DNA of 6,390 nt. Source: an uncultured Clostridia bacterium (GTDB lineage: Bacteria; Bacillota; Clostridia; Oscillospirales; Ruminococcaceae). Positions 1 to 5,446 of this stretch are shown here, piece after piece. The stretch lies in the NCBI GenBank assembly GCA_937907305.1, contig CALERQ010000156.1, forward strand, positions 1 through 6,390, written 5' to 3'. The position numbers were made by a program, and so were the translations under genes. Numbering within the stretch: position 1 is the first letter of the stretch; every line of letters starts with the position of its first letter. The notes under the pieces were generated by a model, which worked only from the letters and a program-made list of their open reading frames with translations, did no database searches and had not been told where the DNA came from.

Positions 1-130
1 AGGCTCCCCTGTGTAAGGGGAGCTGTCAGCCGCATGGCTGACTGAGGGGTTGCCGACAAAAGGCAATGTTTCTTCTCGCCTGTCGGTGTCACGAAGTCAC
101 CGGAGGGTGACTCCGCCCCGCCGAAGGCGT
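1..130. repeat. Cluster of short inverted repeats (palindromic intergenic repeat), possibly truncated by window edge
   Basis: This stretch has no credible gene and is a run of hairpins. GCTCCCCT (3-10) pairs with AGGGGAGC (16-23) around a 5-nt loop. GTCAGCC (25-31) pairs with GGCTGAC (36-42) around GCAT. CCGACA (53-58) can pair with TGTCGG (81-86). AGTCACC (95-101) pairs with GGTGACT (106-112) around GGAG. CGCC (119-122) pairs with GGCG (126-129). The first two hairpins followed by TGAGGGG resemble a short repeat that I recall as common between genes in gut Clostridia; this is memory and has not been checked. Positions 82-107 (TGTCACGAAGTCACC..GAGGG pattern) may be a second, diverged copy of the same CTGTCA...TGAC.GAGGG plan. 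The element starts exactly at the window edge, so its left end may be missing. Confidence 0.6.
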
Positions 131-148
131 CCACAAATCAGGCCCCGC

Positions 149-185
149 AAAAAAGAGCCCTTCCAACTCCGGAAAGGCTCTTTTT
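149..185 (-). terminator. Intrinsic terminator of the oxidoreductase-hypA-hypB operon
   Basis: AGAGCC (154-159) pairs with GGCTCT (176-181) and TTCC (161-164) with GGAA (171-174), around a 6-nt loop (165-170). The one C-A mismatch on the + strand (160/175) becomes a U-G wobble on the - strand, so the stem is fully paired only when read leftward. Six A's at 149-154 give a U tract in the leftward transcript, and T181-T185 give one rightward as well. The hairpin begins about 15 nt after the hypB stop codon, which marks hypB as the last gene of its operon. Confidence 0.9.
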
Positions 186-196
186 GTTATTCTGGT

Positions 197-862
197 TTAT
201 GCCTGCCACTCATTTACCTGGCGGCGCAACCAGTCGCACCAGGCATCCACCCCCTCGCCCGTCCGGGCGCAGATGGGAAAGATCTCCAGCTTCGGGTTGC
301 GCATCCGGGCATACTCCGTCACCTTGTCCATATCAAAGTCAAAGTACGGCAGCACATCCACCTTATTGATGATGAGCGCATCGCATACGGTAAAGATCAG
401 CGGGTATTTCAGCGGCTTATCATGTCCTTCCGGGACCGAAAGGATCATCGCGTTTTTCACCGCGCCGGTATCAAATTCCGCCGGGCAGACGAGATTGCCC
501 ACATTCTCCAGCACAATAAGATCCAGGTCCTTCGTCCCGACCTCCCGCAGGCCCTGCTCGGTCATCCCGGCATCCAGGTGGCACATACCGCCGGTATGCA
601 GCTGGATAGACCGTACCCCGGCCCCAGCCATGGTGCGGGCATCCACATCGCTGTCAATATCCGCCTCCATCACCCCGATGCGCATTTCCTCCCGCAGCCG
701 TTCCACCGTCCGCAGCAGGGTGGTGGTCTTGCCGCTTCCGGGGCTGGACATCAGGTTCAGCAGGAAGGTCTTTTCCCCCTTCAGCTGCTCCCGCAGCCGG
801 TCGGCCTCCCGGTCGTTATTGGCAAAGATGCTTTCTTTGAGCTCTATTGTCTTAAATTCCAT
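197..862 (-). CDS. hypB: Hydrogenase/nickel-enzyme maturation GTPase HypB
   Basis: This is a 221-residue cytosolic SIMIBI-class GTPase. With HypA it inserts nickel into the precursor of [NiFe]-hydrogenase large subunits, and in some bacteria it also serves urease. The Walker A loop SSPGSGKT is at residues 39-46, EAD at 66-68, the G-domain metal-site motif GGMCHLDA at 91-98 (C94, H95), ENVGNLVCP at 118-126 (C125) and the guanine-specificity motif NKVD at 165-168. The N-terminal CxxCGC nickel site of E. coli HypB and the His-rich stretch of some homologues are both absent, so only the G-domain metal site is available. The ATG overlaps the hypA stop codon as TAATG, with a GAGG ribosome binding site (870-873) at 7-nt spacing. 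It is the last gene before the terminator at 149-185. Confidence 0.96.
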   Translation of the reverse strand: MEFKTIELKESIFANNDREADRLREQLKGEKTFLLNLMSSPGSGKTTTLLRTVERLREEMRIGVMEADIDSDVDARTMAGAGVRSIQLHTGGMCHLDAGMTEQGLREVGTKDLDLIVLENVGNLVCPAEFDTGAVKNAMILSVPEGHDKPLKYPLIFTVCDALIINKVDVLPYFDFDMDKVTEYARMRNPKLEIFPICARTGEGVDAWCDWLRRQVNEWQA

Positions 863-1206
863 TATATCGCCTCTATTTCCTTTATGCTGATCTCACTCCC
901 CCGCAGCAGCCAGGTCTTCTCGCTGCCGCAGTGCGGGCAGATGCGCCCATGCGCCACCGTCGGATAATCCTCCCCGCAGCCCTCACAGTGGGTCACGGCG
1001 GGCAGGGTCTCTATCTTCAGCGGCGCGCCGCGCAGCAGCTCGGTGCGGTTCACGGCCCAGTCCCAGCAGCTCACCAGCTCCTGCGGGATGGCCCCGCTCA
1101 CCTCACCCAGCTCCAGCGTCACGCTGCCCACCCGGGTCAGCCCCTGCCCGGCCGCCACCTCTTCTATGGTTCGTATCGTATGGAATACGATCCCCAGCTC
1201 ATGCAT
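862..1206 (-). CDS. hypA: Nickel metallochaperone HypA
   Basis: This 114-residue protein is of normal family length. It carries nickel to HypB and the hydrogenase large-subunit precursor in the cytosol. The N-terminus is Met-His-Glu, and His2 is the essential nickel ligand of the family. This strongly supports the ATG at 1206-1204. The structural zinc site is two CxxC pairs, C74/C77 and C90/C93, near the C-terminus. The start codon overlaps the stop of the upstream 933-residue oxidoreductase as TAATG, preceded by AAGAGGAA (1213-1220); its own stop overlaps the hypB start in the same way. The gene order oxidoreductase-hypA-hypB with no spacing implies coupled expression. No hypC, D, E or F gene is seen next to it. 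Confidence 0.96.
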   Translation of the reverse strand: MHELGIVFHTIRTIEEVAAGQGLTRVGSVTLELGEVSGAIPQELVSCWDWAVNRTELLRGAPLKIETLPAVTHCEGCGEDYPTVAHGRICPHCGSEKTWLLRGSEISIKEIEAI

Positions 1207-4007
1207 TATCCGTTCCTCTTTTCGGCTTTTTTGGCGCGGCGGATGCGTATTTTCCGCTTGATCATATACGGCAGGATGCCCTTCATCTTATCCTCCGCCG
1301 AGCGCATGGTGCTGCACTCCGGCAGGTCACGGTGCAGGTGAATGGCATCAAAGGCGCAGCGGGTGGTGCAGATGCCGCAGCCGATGCACTTATTGGGGTC
1401 CACCACGCTGGCGCCGCAGCCCAGGCAGCGGGCGGTCTCGGCCTTCACCTGTTCCTCGGTAAAGGCCACCCGGCCATCCTTAAAGGTCTTTCTCAGCGTC
1501 TCATTGTAGCCGATACGCTGGCGGGGAGTATTGTCATAGTTTGCCTCCTCCAGCAGCAGGTTATTCTTATCCAGCTCTATGAATTCCCGCTTATCCCGGC
1601 CGATGGTCAGGGTGGCGTCCTGCACCCAGCGGTGCAGCGAGACCGCGCCCTGCTTACCGGCCGCGATGGCATCAATGGCAAACTTCTGCCCGGTGTAGGC
1701 ATCGCCGCCCACAAAGAGATCCGGCTCGGCGGTCTGGTAGGTCACGGGGTCGGCCTTGGCGGTACCGTTGGGGTTCAGTTCCACAGCGGTGCCGGTCAGC
1801 AGGTCCTTCCAGTCCACCTTCTGCCCGATGCAGTACAGCACCATATCGCAGGGAACTTCCTCGGTCGTATTATCATCAAAGGTCGGGGCAAAGCGGCCCT
1901 CGGCATTGCGGACGGAAAGACACTTGCGGAAGCGGATGCCGCTGCACTTGCCGTTTTCGGCCAGGATCTCGGTCTGGCCCCAGCCGGCATGGATCTCGAT
2001 GCCGTCCTCCTCGCACTCGGTGCGGTCCTCCACACCCATCGGCATGCTGTCGTAGTCCTCCAGGCAGTACAGCGCCACTTTCTCGGCGCCGCAGCGCAGG
2101 GCGGTCCGGGCCACATCGGCGCCAATGTTGCCGCCGCCGATGACCACCACCCGGCCGGAAAGACTCTTCTTTCCTTCCAGGTTTACTTCCCGCATCAGCT
2201 CAATGCCGGCCTTGACGCCCTCGGCATTCTCGCCGGGCACGCCCAGCTTGCCGCCGCTTTGCAGGCCAATGGCCACATAGAAGCCCTTGTAGCCATGCTC
2301 CCGCAGTTCGGGGATGGTCACATCCCTGCCTACTTCCACGCCGCAGCGGAACTCGACGCCCAGGGCCCGCAGCACATCGATTTCGGCCTCAATGACATCC
2401 TTCTCCAGCCGGAATTCGGGGATGCCGTGCATCAGCATACCGCCGGGCTGCTTTTCCTTCTCAAAGACGGTGGGACGGTAGCCCTTTTCCGCCAGGTAAT
2501 AGGCGCAGGAAAGGCCGGCCGGGCCGCCGCCGATAATGGCGATCTTCTCCTCAAACTCGCCATCCACCTTGGGGATGACCTTTTCGGGGACAAAGCGGGT
2601 CTCGGCGTTCAGGTCCTGCTGGGCAATAAAGCGCTTCACCTCGTCAATAGCCACCGCCTGATCGATGGTGCCGCGGGTACAGGCGTCCTCGCACCGCCGG
2701 TTGCAGATGCGGCCGCAGACCGCCGGGAAGGGGTTATCCCGCTTGATGAGCTGCAAAGCCTCCTTGTATTTGCCCTGGGCCGCCAGCTTCAGGTAGCCCT
2801 GCACCGCGATATGGGCCGGACAGGCGGCCTTGCAGGGGGCGGTGCCGGTCTCGTAGCAGTTGACGCGGTTCTTATCGCGGTAGTCGATCGCCCATTTTTC
2901 GGGGCCCCACTCGCTGGCGTCGGGCAGCTCCTGCCGGGGGTAGGTGATGGGCCCGTCCTTGGTGCACAGCTTCTGGCCCAGCTTCACCGCGCCCGCGGGG
3001 CAGCCCTCCACGCAGCGGCCACAGGCCACACAGTTTTCGCTTTCCACCTTGGCCACATAGGCGCTGCGGGACATATTCGGCGTATTAAAAAGCTGGCTGG
3101 TGCGCAGGGCGTTGCAGATATTCACATTGCAGTTGCAGATGGCAAAGATCTTCTGCTCGCCGTCGATATTGGTGATCTGATGGACAAAGCCATTCTCCTC
3201 CGCCCGGCGGAAAATATCCAGCGCTTCCTCCTTGGTGATGTACTCGCCCCGCTGGGTCTCCACCACATAGTCGGCCATATCGCCCACCGCGATGCACCAG
3301 CTTTCGGGGTCGTCGCCGCAGCCCTCGCCCAGCTTTTGGCGGCTGGCGCGGCAGGAGCACATGCTCTTGGCATACTTGCCCTCGTATTTATCCAGCCAGT
3401 AGCTGATCTTCTCCAGCCCAATGGCTTCATTCTCGCTTTCGATCGCCTTTTCCACCGGGATGACATGCATGCCGATGCCGGAGCCGCCGGGGGGCACCAT
3501 GGGGGTGATCTTTTCCAGCGGCAGGAAGGTCATCCGCTCAAAAAACGCCGTCACTTCCGGGTGTTCTTCTATCTGGCTGTGCCGCATATTCAGGAACTCG
3601 GCGCTGCCGGGAACAAACAGCGGCAGGATCCAGCGTTTTTCGTGGTTCGGGTTCTTGCCGTCCAGGTTCTCCCAGTTGTACTCGATAATGCCGGTCCAGG
3701 CCATTTCGGTCAGCAGCTTTTCCAGCGGCTCCCGCTCCATCTTGGTCAGCTTCATCAGCTGCTCGGTGGTCTTGGGCTTGCGCACGCCCATCTTCAGCGC
3801 GACCTCCACCATCTCATCGGTCATCACACTGGCCAGGCCCCAGTATTCGGGGTCATCCGCCGTGGCCTTCAGTCCTATGCGGTTGGTGATCATGCTGCCC
3901 AGCTTGAGGAGGTTCTCGCGCGGGTGCTCATCGCGGGGGATCTTAAAGGACAGTTTACTCTCATCCAATGGGAAATTGGTCGGTTTGCTGCCGTTGATAT
4001 CGCTCAT
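1206..4007 (-). CDS. Fused multi-[4Fe-4S], FAD- and NAD(P)-binding oxidoreductase (GltD-like core)
   Basis: This 933-residue cytosolic protein has no signal peptide or membrane segment. Residues about 60-115 look like a small winged-helix-type domain. Next come CxCR (217-220) with C230 and C238, then C291/C293/C298, then a ferredoxin motif C326-C329-C332-C336. Residues 384-445 form the N-terminal Fe-S domain typical of glutamate synthase small subunits and dihydropyrimidine dehydrogenase (C384, C392, C396, C431, C435, C439, C443). An FAD Rossmann motif GGGPAG is at 493-498, an NAD(P) Rossmann motif GGGNIG at 624-629, and the second FAD motif GGDA at 767-770. The tail carries C861/C864 and C874-C877-C880-C884. 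I infer electron transfer between NAD(P)H and a ferredoxin-type or flavin partner, with the exact reaction unknown. No glutamate synthase large subunit is adjacent, so a GltD role is unlikely. The start is ATG with AAGGAG (4015-4020) at 7-nt spacing. Confidence 0.92.
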   Translation of the reverse strand: MSDINGSKPTNFPLDESKLSFKIPRDEHPRENLLKLGSMITNRIGLKATADDPEYWGLASVMTDEMVEVALKMGVRKPKTTEQLMKLTKMEREPLEKLLTEMAWTGIIEYNWENLDGKNPNHEKRWILPLFVPGSAEFLNMRHSQIEEHPEVTAFFERMTFLPLEKITPMVPPGGSGIGMHVIPVEKAIESENEAIGLEKISYWLDKYEGKYAKSMCSCRASRQKLGEGCGDDPESWCIAVGDMADYVVETQRGEYITKEEALDIFRRAEENGFVHQITNIDGEQKIFAICNCNVNICNALRTSQLFNTPNMSRSAYVAKVESENCVACGRCVEGCPAGAVKLGQKLCTKDGPITYPRQELPDASEWGPEKWAIDYRDKNRVNCYETGTAPCKAACPAHIAVQGYLKLAAQGKYKEALQLIKRDNPFPAVCGRICNRRCEDACTRGTIDQAVAIDEVKRFIAQQDLNAETRFVPEKVIPKVDGEFEEKIAIIGGGPAGLSCAYYLAEKGYRPTVFEKEKQPGGMLMHGIPEFRLEKDVIEAEIDVLRALGVEFRCGVEVGRDVTIPELREHGYKGFYVAIGLQSGGKLGVPGENAEGVKAGIELMREVNLEGKKSLSGRVVVIGGGNIGADVARTALRCGAEKVALYCLEDYDSMPMGVEDRTECEEDGIEIHAGWGQTEILAENGKCSGIRFRKCLSVRNAEGRFAPTFDDNTTEEVPCDMVLYCIGQKVDWKDLLTGTAVELNPNGTAKADPVTYQTAEPDLFVGGDAYTGQKFAIDAIAAGKQGAVSLHRWVQDATLTIGRDKREFIELDKNNLLLEEANYDNTPRQRIGYNETLRKTFKDGRVAFTEEQVKAETARCLGCGASVVDPNKCIGCGICTTRCAFDAIHLHRDLPECSTMRSAEDKMKGILPYMIKRKIRIRRAKKAEKRNG

Positions 4008-4074
4008 ACTCGATCTCCTTTTTTCTGCGGCGTGCCGCGTTTTGGGGGAAATGGGCGTCTTTTAGCCCAGCATA

Positions 4075-4102
4075 ATTTTATTTTACCAGCTCCCCGCCGC
4101 AA
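4075..4102 (-). promoter_or_regulatory. Weak candidate promoter of the leftward oxidoreductase-hypAB operon
   Basis: Read leftward, TTGCGG (4102-4097) could be a -35 and TAAAAT (4080-4075) a -10, 16 nt apart, giving a leader of about 60 nt before the ATG at 4007. The -35 matches the consensus only in its TTG. A second overlapping TAAAAT (4085-4080) is an alternative -10. It lies back-to-back with the regulator promoter, so the two may interfere. Confidence 0.35.
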
Positions 4103-4108
4103 ATGCTA

Positions 4109-4138
4109 TTGACCCTTCCCCCAAACCTGTGCTAAAAT
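4109..4138 (+). promoter_or_regulatory. Sigma70-type promoter of the FadR-like regulator gene
   Basis: TTGACC (4109-4114) is a 5-of-6 match to the -35 consensus. TAAAAT (4133-4138) is a 5-of-6 match to the -10. The spacer is 18 nt, and AT-rich sequence follows. Transcription would start near 4145, leaving a leader of about 170 nt that contains the operator palindrome and a GC-rich cloverleaf before the ribosome binding site AAGGAG (4302-4307). Confidence 0.7.
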
Positions 4139-4149
4139 AATTTATGGTT

Positions 4150-4162
4150 CTGGTCTGACCAG
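4150..4162. promoter_or_regulatory. Operator palindrome for a FadR/GntR-type regulator
   Basis: CTGGTCTGACCAG is a perfect 13-bp inverted repeat around a central T. FadR-subfamily GntR regulators bind TGGT...ACCA palindromes, and E. coli FadR sites have CTGGT...ACCAG half-sites. It lies about +6 to +18 relative to the predicted start of the adjacent regulator gene, where a bound protein would block early transcription. Autorepression by the 4317-5018 product is the simplest inference. It sits about 50 bp upstream of the weak leftward -35, so a separate effect on the oxidoreductase-hypAB operon is possible but not shown. Confidence 0.75.
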
Positions 4163-4193
4163 TATATTTCGGGCTTACGCAGGGGGCTGGCCT

Positions 4194-4281
4194 GGGGCCC
4201 GCAGGGCGCCCCGGCTCCGCCGGGGCTGGGCGGCCGCAGGCCGCCCTACGGCGCCGTTCCGGCGCCGGCCCTGCGGGCCCC
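4194..4281. repeat. GC-rich cloverleaf element A (88 nt) in the regulator leader
   Basis: A 14-bp closing stem pairs 4194-4207 (GGGGCCCGCAGGGC) with 4268-4281. Inside it are three perfect 8-bp hairpins: 4208-4215/4219-4226 with loop TCC, 4228-4235/4239-4246 with loop GCA, and 4249-4256/4260-4267 with loop TTC. Linkers are 0, 1 (T), 2 (TA) and 0 nt, so nearly every base is paired in a four-way junction. No U tract follows, so it is not an intrinsic terminator. It lies between the operator and the ribosome binding site, 20 nt before AAGGAG, where as RNA it could affect translation. As DNA it could extrude as a cruciform. Whether it is an RNA element or a mobile palindromic repeat is not decided by the sequence. 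Confidence 0.85.
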
Positions 4282-4316
4282 TCCCTCCCCACAAACCTTC
4301 CAAGGAGCTGAAAGCT

Positions 4317-5018
4317 ATGCCATTCCAAGAGATCTCCTCCCCCTCCCTGCGGGAGCTTTTCGTCCAGCAGCTGGAGGGGCTTATCCTTTCCGGTGAGCTG
4401 CGCCCCGGCGACCGCCTGCCCACCGAGCGGGAGCTGGCCGACGAAATGAAGATCAGCAAAACAGTGGTGCACGAGGGCCTGCGGGAGCTGCACCGGCTGG
4501 GCTTTTTGCAGATCGAATCCCGCAAGGGGGTAACGGTGGCGGATTACGCCCAAACCGGCAGCCTGGAAACGCTGATGGCCATTATGAGCTACCACGGCGG
4601 CCTGCCGGATAAAAAAACCGCCTCCAGCATCCTGGATCTGCGCTACTACCTGGAAGCCCCGGCCCTGCGGCAGCTGGCGGCCCGCCACACCCCCGGCGAC
4701 ATGGCCGCCCTGCGGGCCCTGCAGCAAAAGGCGGAGGAAGCCTCGCTTTCCGGGGTAGCCCCGCTGGCGGAAGCGCTGCTGCGGTATCACCGCGGCGTTA
4801 CTTTCCTCAGCGGCAATACCATCACCCCCCTTATCTTCAATGCCTTCGCCCGGGTCAACCTGGAGTTCTGGTCGGACTATGTGGAGATGGAGGGCATTGC
4901 CCGCAGCCTGCACACCCTTTCCCGCTTCACCGAACTCATCGAAGCCGGGGAGGGCGATGCCGCCGCCGCGCTGCTGCGCACCGGGCTGGAACGCTTCCGA
5001 ACCGCGCTGTGCCAGTAG
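4317..5018 (+). CDS. FadR-like GntR/FCD-family transcriptional regulator
   Basis: This 233-residue DNA-binding regulator has an N-terminal winged helix-turn-helix (about residues 9-75; LRPGDRLPTERELADEM at 28-44 and the recognition region to about 62) and an all-helical FCD ligand domain (about 100-230). The stretch around residues 155-177 (RGVTFLSGN...IFNAF) resembles the acyl-CoA-binding region of E. coli FadR (RGLAFASGN..., from memory). H158 is present, but I do not see the later histidines that complete the FCD metal site, so a metal-free, FadR-type pocket is likely. The ligand could be an acyl-CoA or another organic acid and is not proven. The ATG has AAGGAG (4302-4307) at 9-nt spacing. 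The gene is divergent from the oxidoreductase-hypAB operon and convergent with metK. The palindrome at 4150-4162 suggests it represses itself. Confidence 0.93.
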   Translation: MPFQEISSPSLRELFVQQLEGLILSGELRPGDRLPTERELADEMKISKTVVHEGLRELHRLGFLQIESRKGVTVADYAQTGSLETLMAIMSYHGGLPDKKTASSILDLRYYLEAPALRQLAARHTPGDMAALRALQQKAEEASLSGVAPLAEALLRYHRGVTFLSGNTITPLIFNAFARVNLEFWSDYVEMEGIARSLHTLSRFTELIEAGEGDAAAALLRTGLERFRTALCQ

Positions 5019-5050
5019 TCTCTTTTTTACGCCCCACTCACACTTGGTAC

Positions 5051-5280
5051 AGGATCATACTTTTCTCACTGCTTTTCGGTGCGTTAAAAATCCAAGCCCG
5101 GCCTGGGATAGCACCTGCAAATCGCCATACAAAGCACACTCTCTGCCCTGTTTTTCGATTCGATGAAAGCCCAGGCCCCAGCTTAGGATAATCTCTGCAT
5201 ACTGCCACACCAAAAAACTCAGCCCCAACTATGAGAGTCCTCGCCCCTCTCTTCGCCAATATCTGCAAACCGCCGATTAC
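5051..5280. repeat. Three to four diverged direct repeats between the regulator gene and cloverleaf B
   Basis: The region 5019-5278 holds no supported gene. It contains related blocks: 5106-5130 and 5186-5210 agree at 17 of 25 positions without gaps (GGATA....CTGCA.A..GCCA.AC), and 5256-5280 shares CTGCAAA.CGCC with the first. Preceding sequence also aligns: TTTTCG (5073-5078) with TTTTCG (5152-5157), and CGATGAAAG (5161-5169) with CTATGAGAG (5229-5237). A weaker copy starts at AGGAT (5051). Spacings between copies are about 54, 80 and 70 nt, so this is not a regular array. The last copy runs directly into the closing stem of cloverleaf B. The function is unknown; decayed duplications of a small element are the simplest reading. 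Confidence 0.5.
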
Positions 5281-5367
5281 GGGCCGCAGGCCGCCCGCCG
5301 TTCCGGCGGGCTGGCGGACCTCCGGTCCGCTTCGGCGGCGCTCCGCGCCGCCGGGCCTGCGGCCCGT
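5279..5367. repeat. GC-rich cloverleaf element B (89 nt) downstream of the regulator gene
   Basis: It has the same plan as element A. A 14-bp closing stem pairs 5279-5292 (ACGGGCCGCAGGCC) with 5354-5367. Hairpins are 5293-5300/5304-5311 (8 bp, loop TTC), 5314-5320/5324-5330 (7 bp, loop TCC, extendable by one G-U pair) and 5333-5341/5345-5353 (9 bp, loop TCC). The first and third hairpins abut the closing stem directly. Both elements have GC(A)GG in the left closing arm and mostly pyrimidine loops on the + strand, so they lie in the same orientation. Downstream flanks also share CCACAAA (4290-4296 in A, 5371-5377 in B). No U tract follows it directly. It sits 30 nt before the metK terminator. 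Confidence 0.85.
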
Positions 5368-5397
5368 TCTCCACAAAGACCATCCCAAAAGCACAAA

Positions 5398-5434
5398 AGG
5401 AGCCTCTCCGTTCTTGGAAAGGCTCCTCTTTTTT
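5398..5434. terminator. Bidirectional terminator between convergent regulator gene and metK
   Basis: AGGAGCCT (5398-5405) pairs with AGGCTCCT (5420-5427) and TCC (5407-5409) with GGA (5416-5418), with a 6-nt loop. The C-A mismatch (5406/5419) on the + strand is a U-G pair on the - strand, so the stem is complete in the metK direction, starting 19 nt after the metK stop. On the + strand six T's (5429-5434) follow, so it could also end transcripts from the regulator gene, which has no clear terminator of its own. Confidence 0.88.
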
Positions 5435-5446
5435 GCTTGTTTTAGC

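Noticed and set aside
50..967. A 305-codon + strand open frame across hypB and part of hypA
   Set aside because: It is antisense to two well-conserved genes and runs through the repeat cluster and the terminator; the product shows no family features.
1332..4112. A 926-codon open frame on the + strand antisense to the large oxidoreductase
   Set aside because: It is a shadow of a long GC-rich gene. The opposite strand encodes clear Fe-S, FAD and NAD(P) motifs, while this frame is a low-complexity His/Ala/Gly/Leu-rich product with no recognizable domain.
4194..4281. Cloverleaf A as a tRNA gene or as an intrinsic terminator/attenuator
   Set aside because: Stem lengths of 14/8/8/8 with 3-nt loops do not fit tRNA and there is no anticodon loop or TTCRA motif. 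No U tract follows the stem, so termination is not expected.
4083..4913. A 276-codon - strand open frame over the regulator gene and promoter
   Set aside because: It is antisense to the regulator, crosses the cloverleaf and promoter, and its product is Gln/Gly/Pro-rich without domains.
4986..5028. Terminator immediately after the regulator gene, using the T run at 5023-5028
   Set aside because: Only weak 4-bp pairings precede the T run, so there is no stable stem; the hairpin at 5398-5434 is a better candidate.
5051..5280. CRISPR array
   Set aside because: The repeats are diverged and irregularly spaced (about 54, 80 and 70 nt), and no cas gene is in the window.
5038..5394. A 118-codon - strand open frame in the region between the regulator gene and metK
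   Set aside because: It spans cloverleaf B and the diverged repeats, has no ribosome binding site that I can see, and shows no recognizable protein features.
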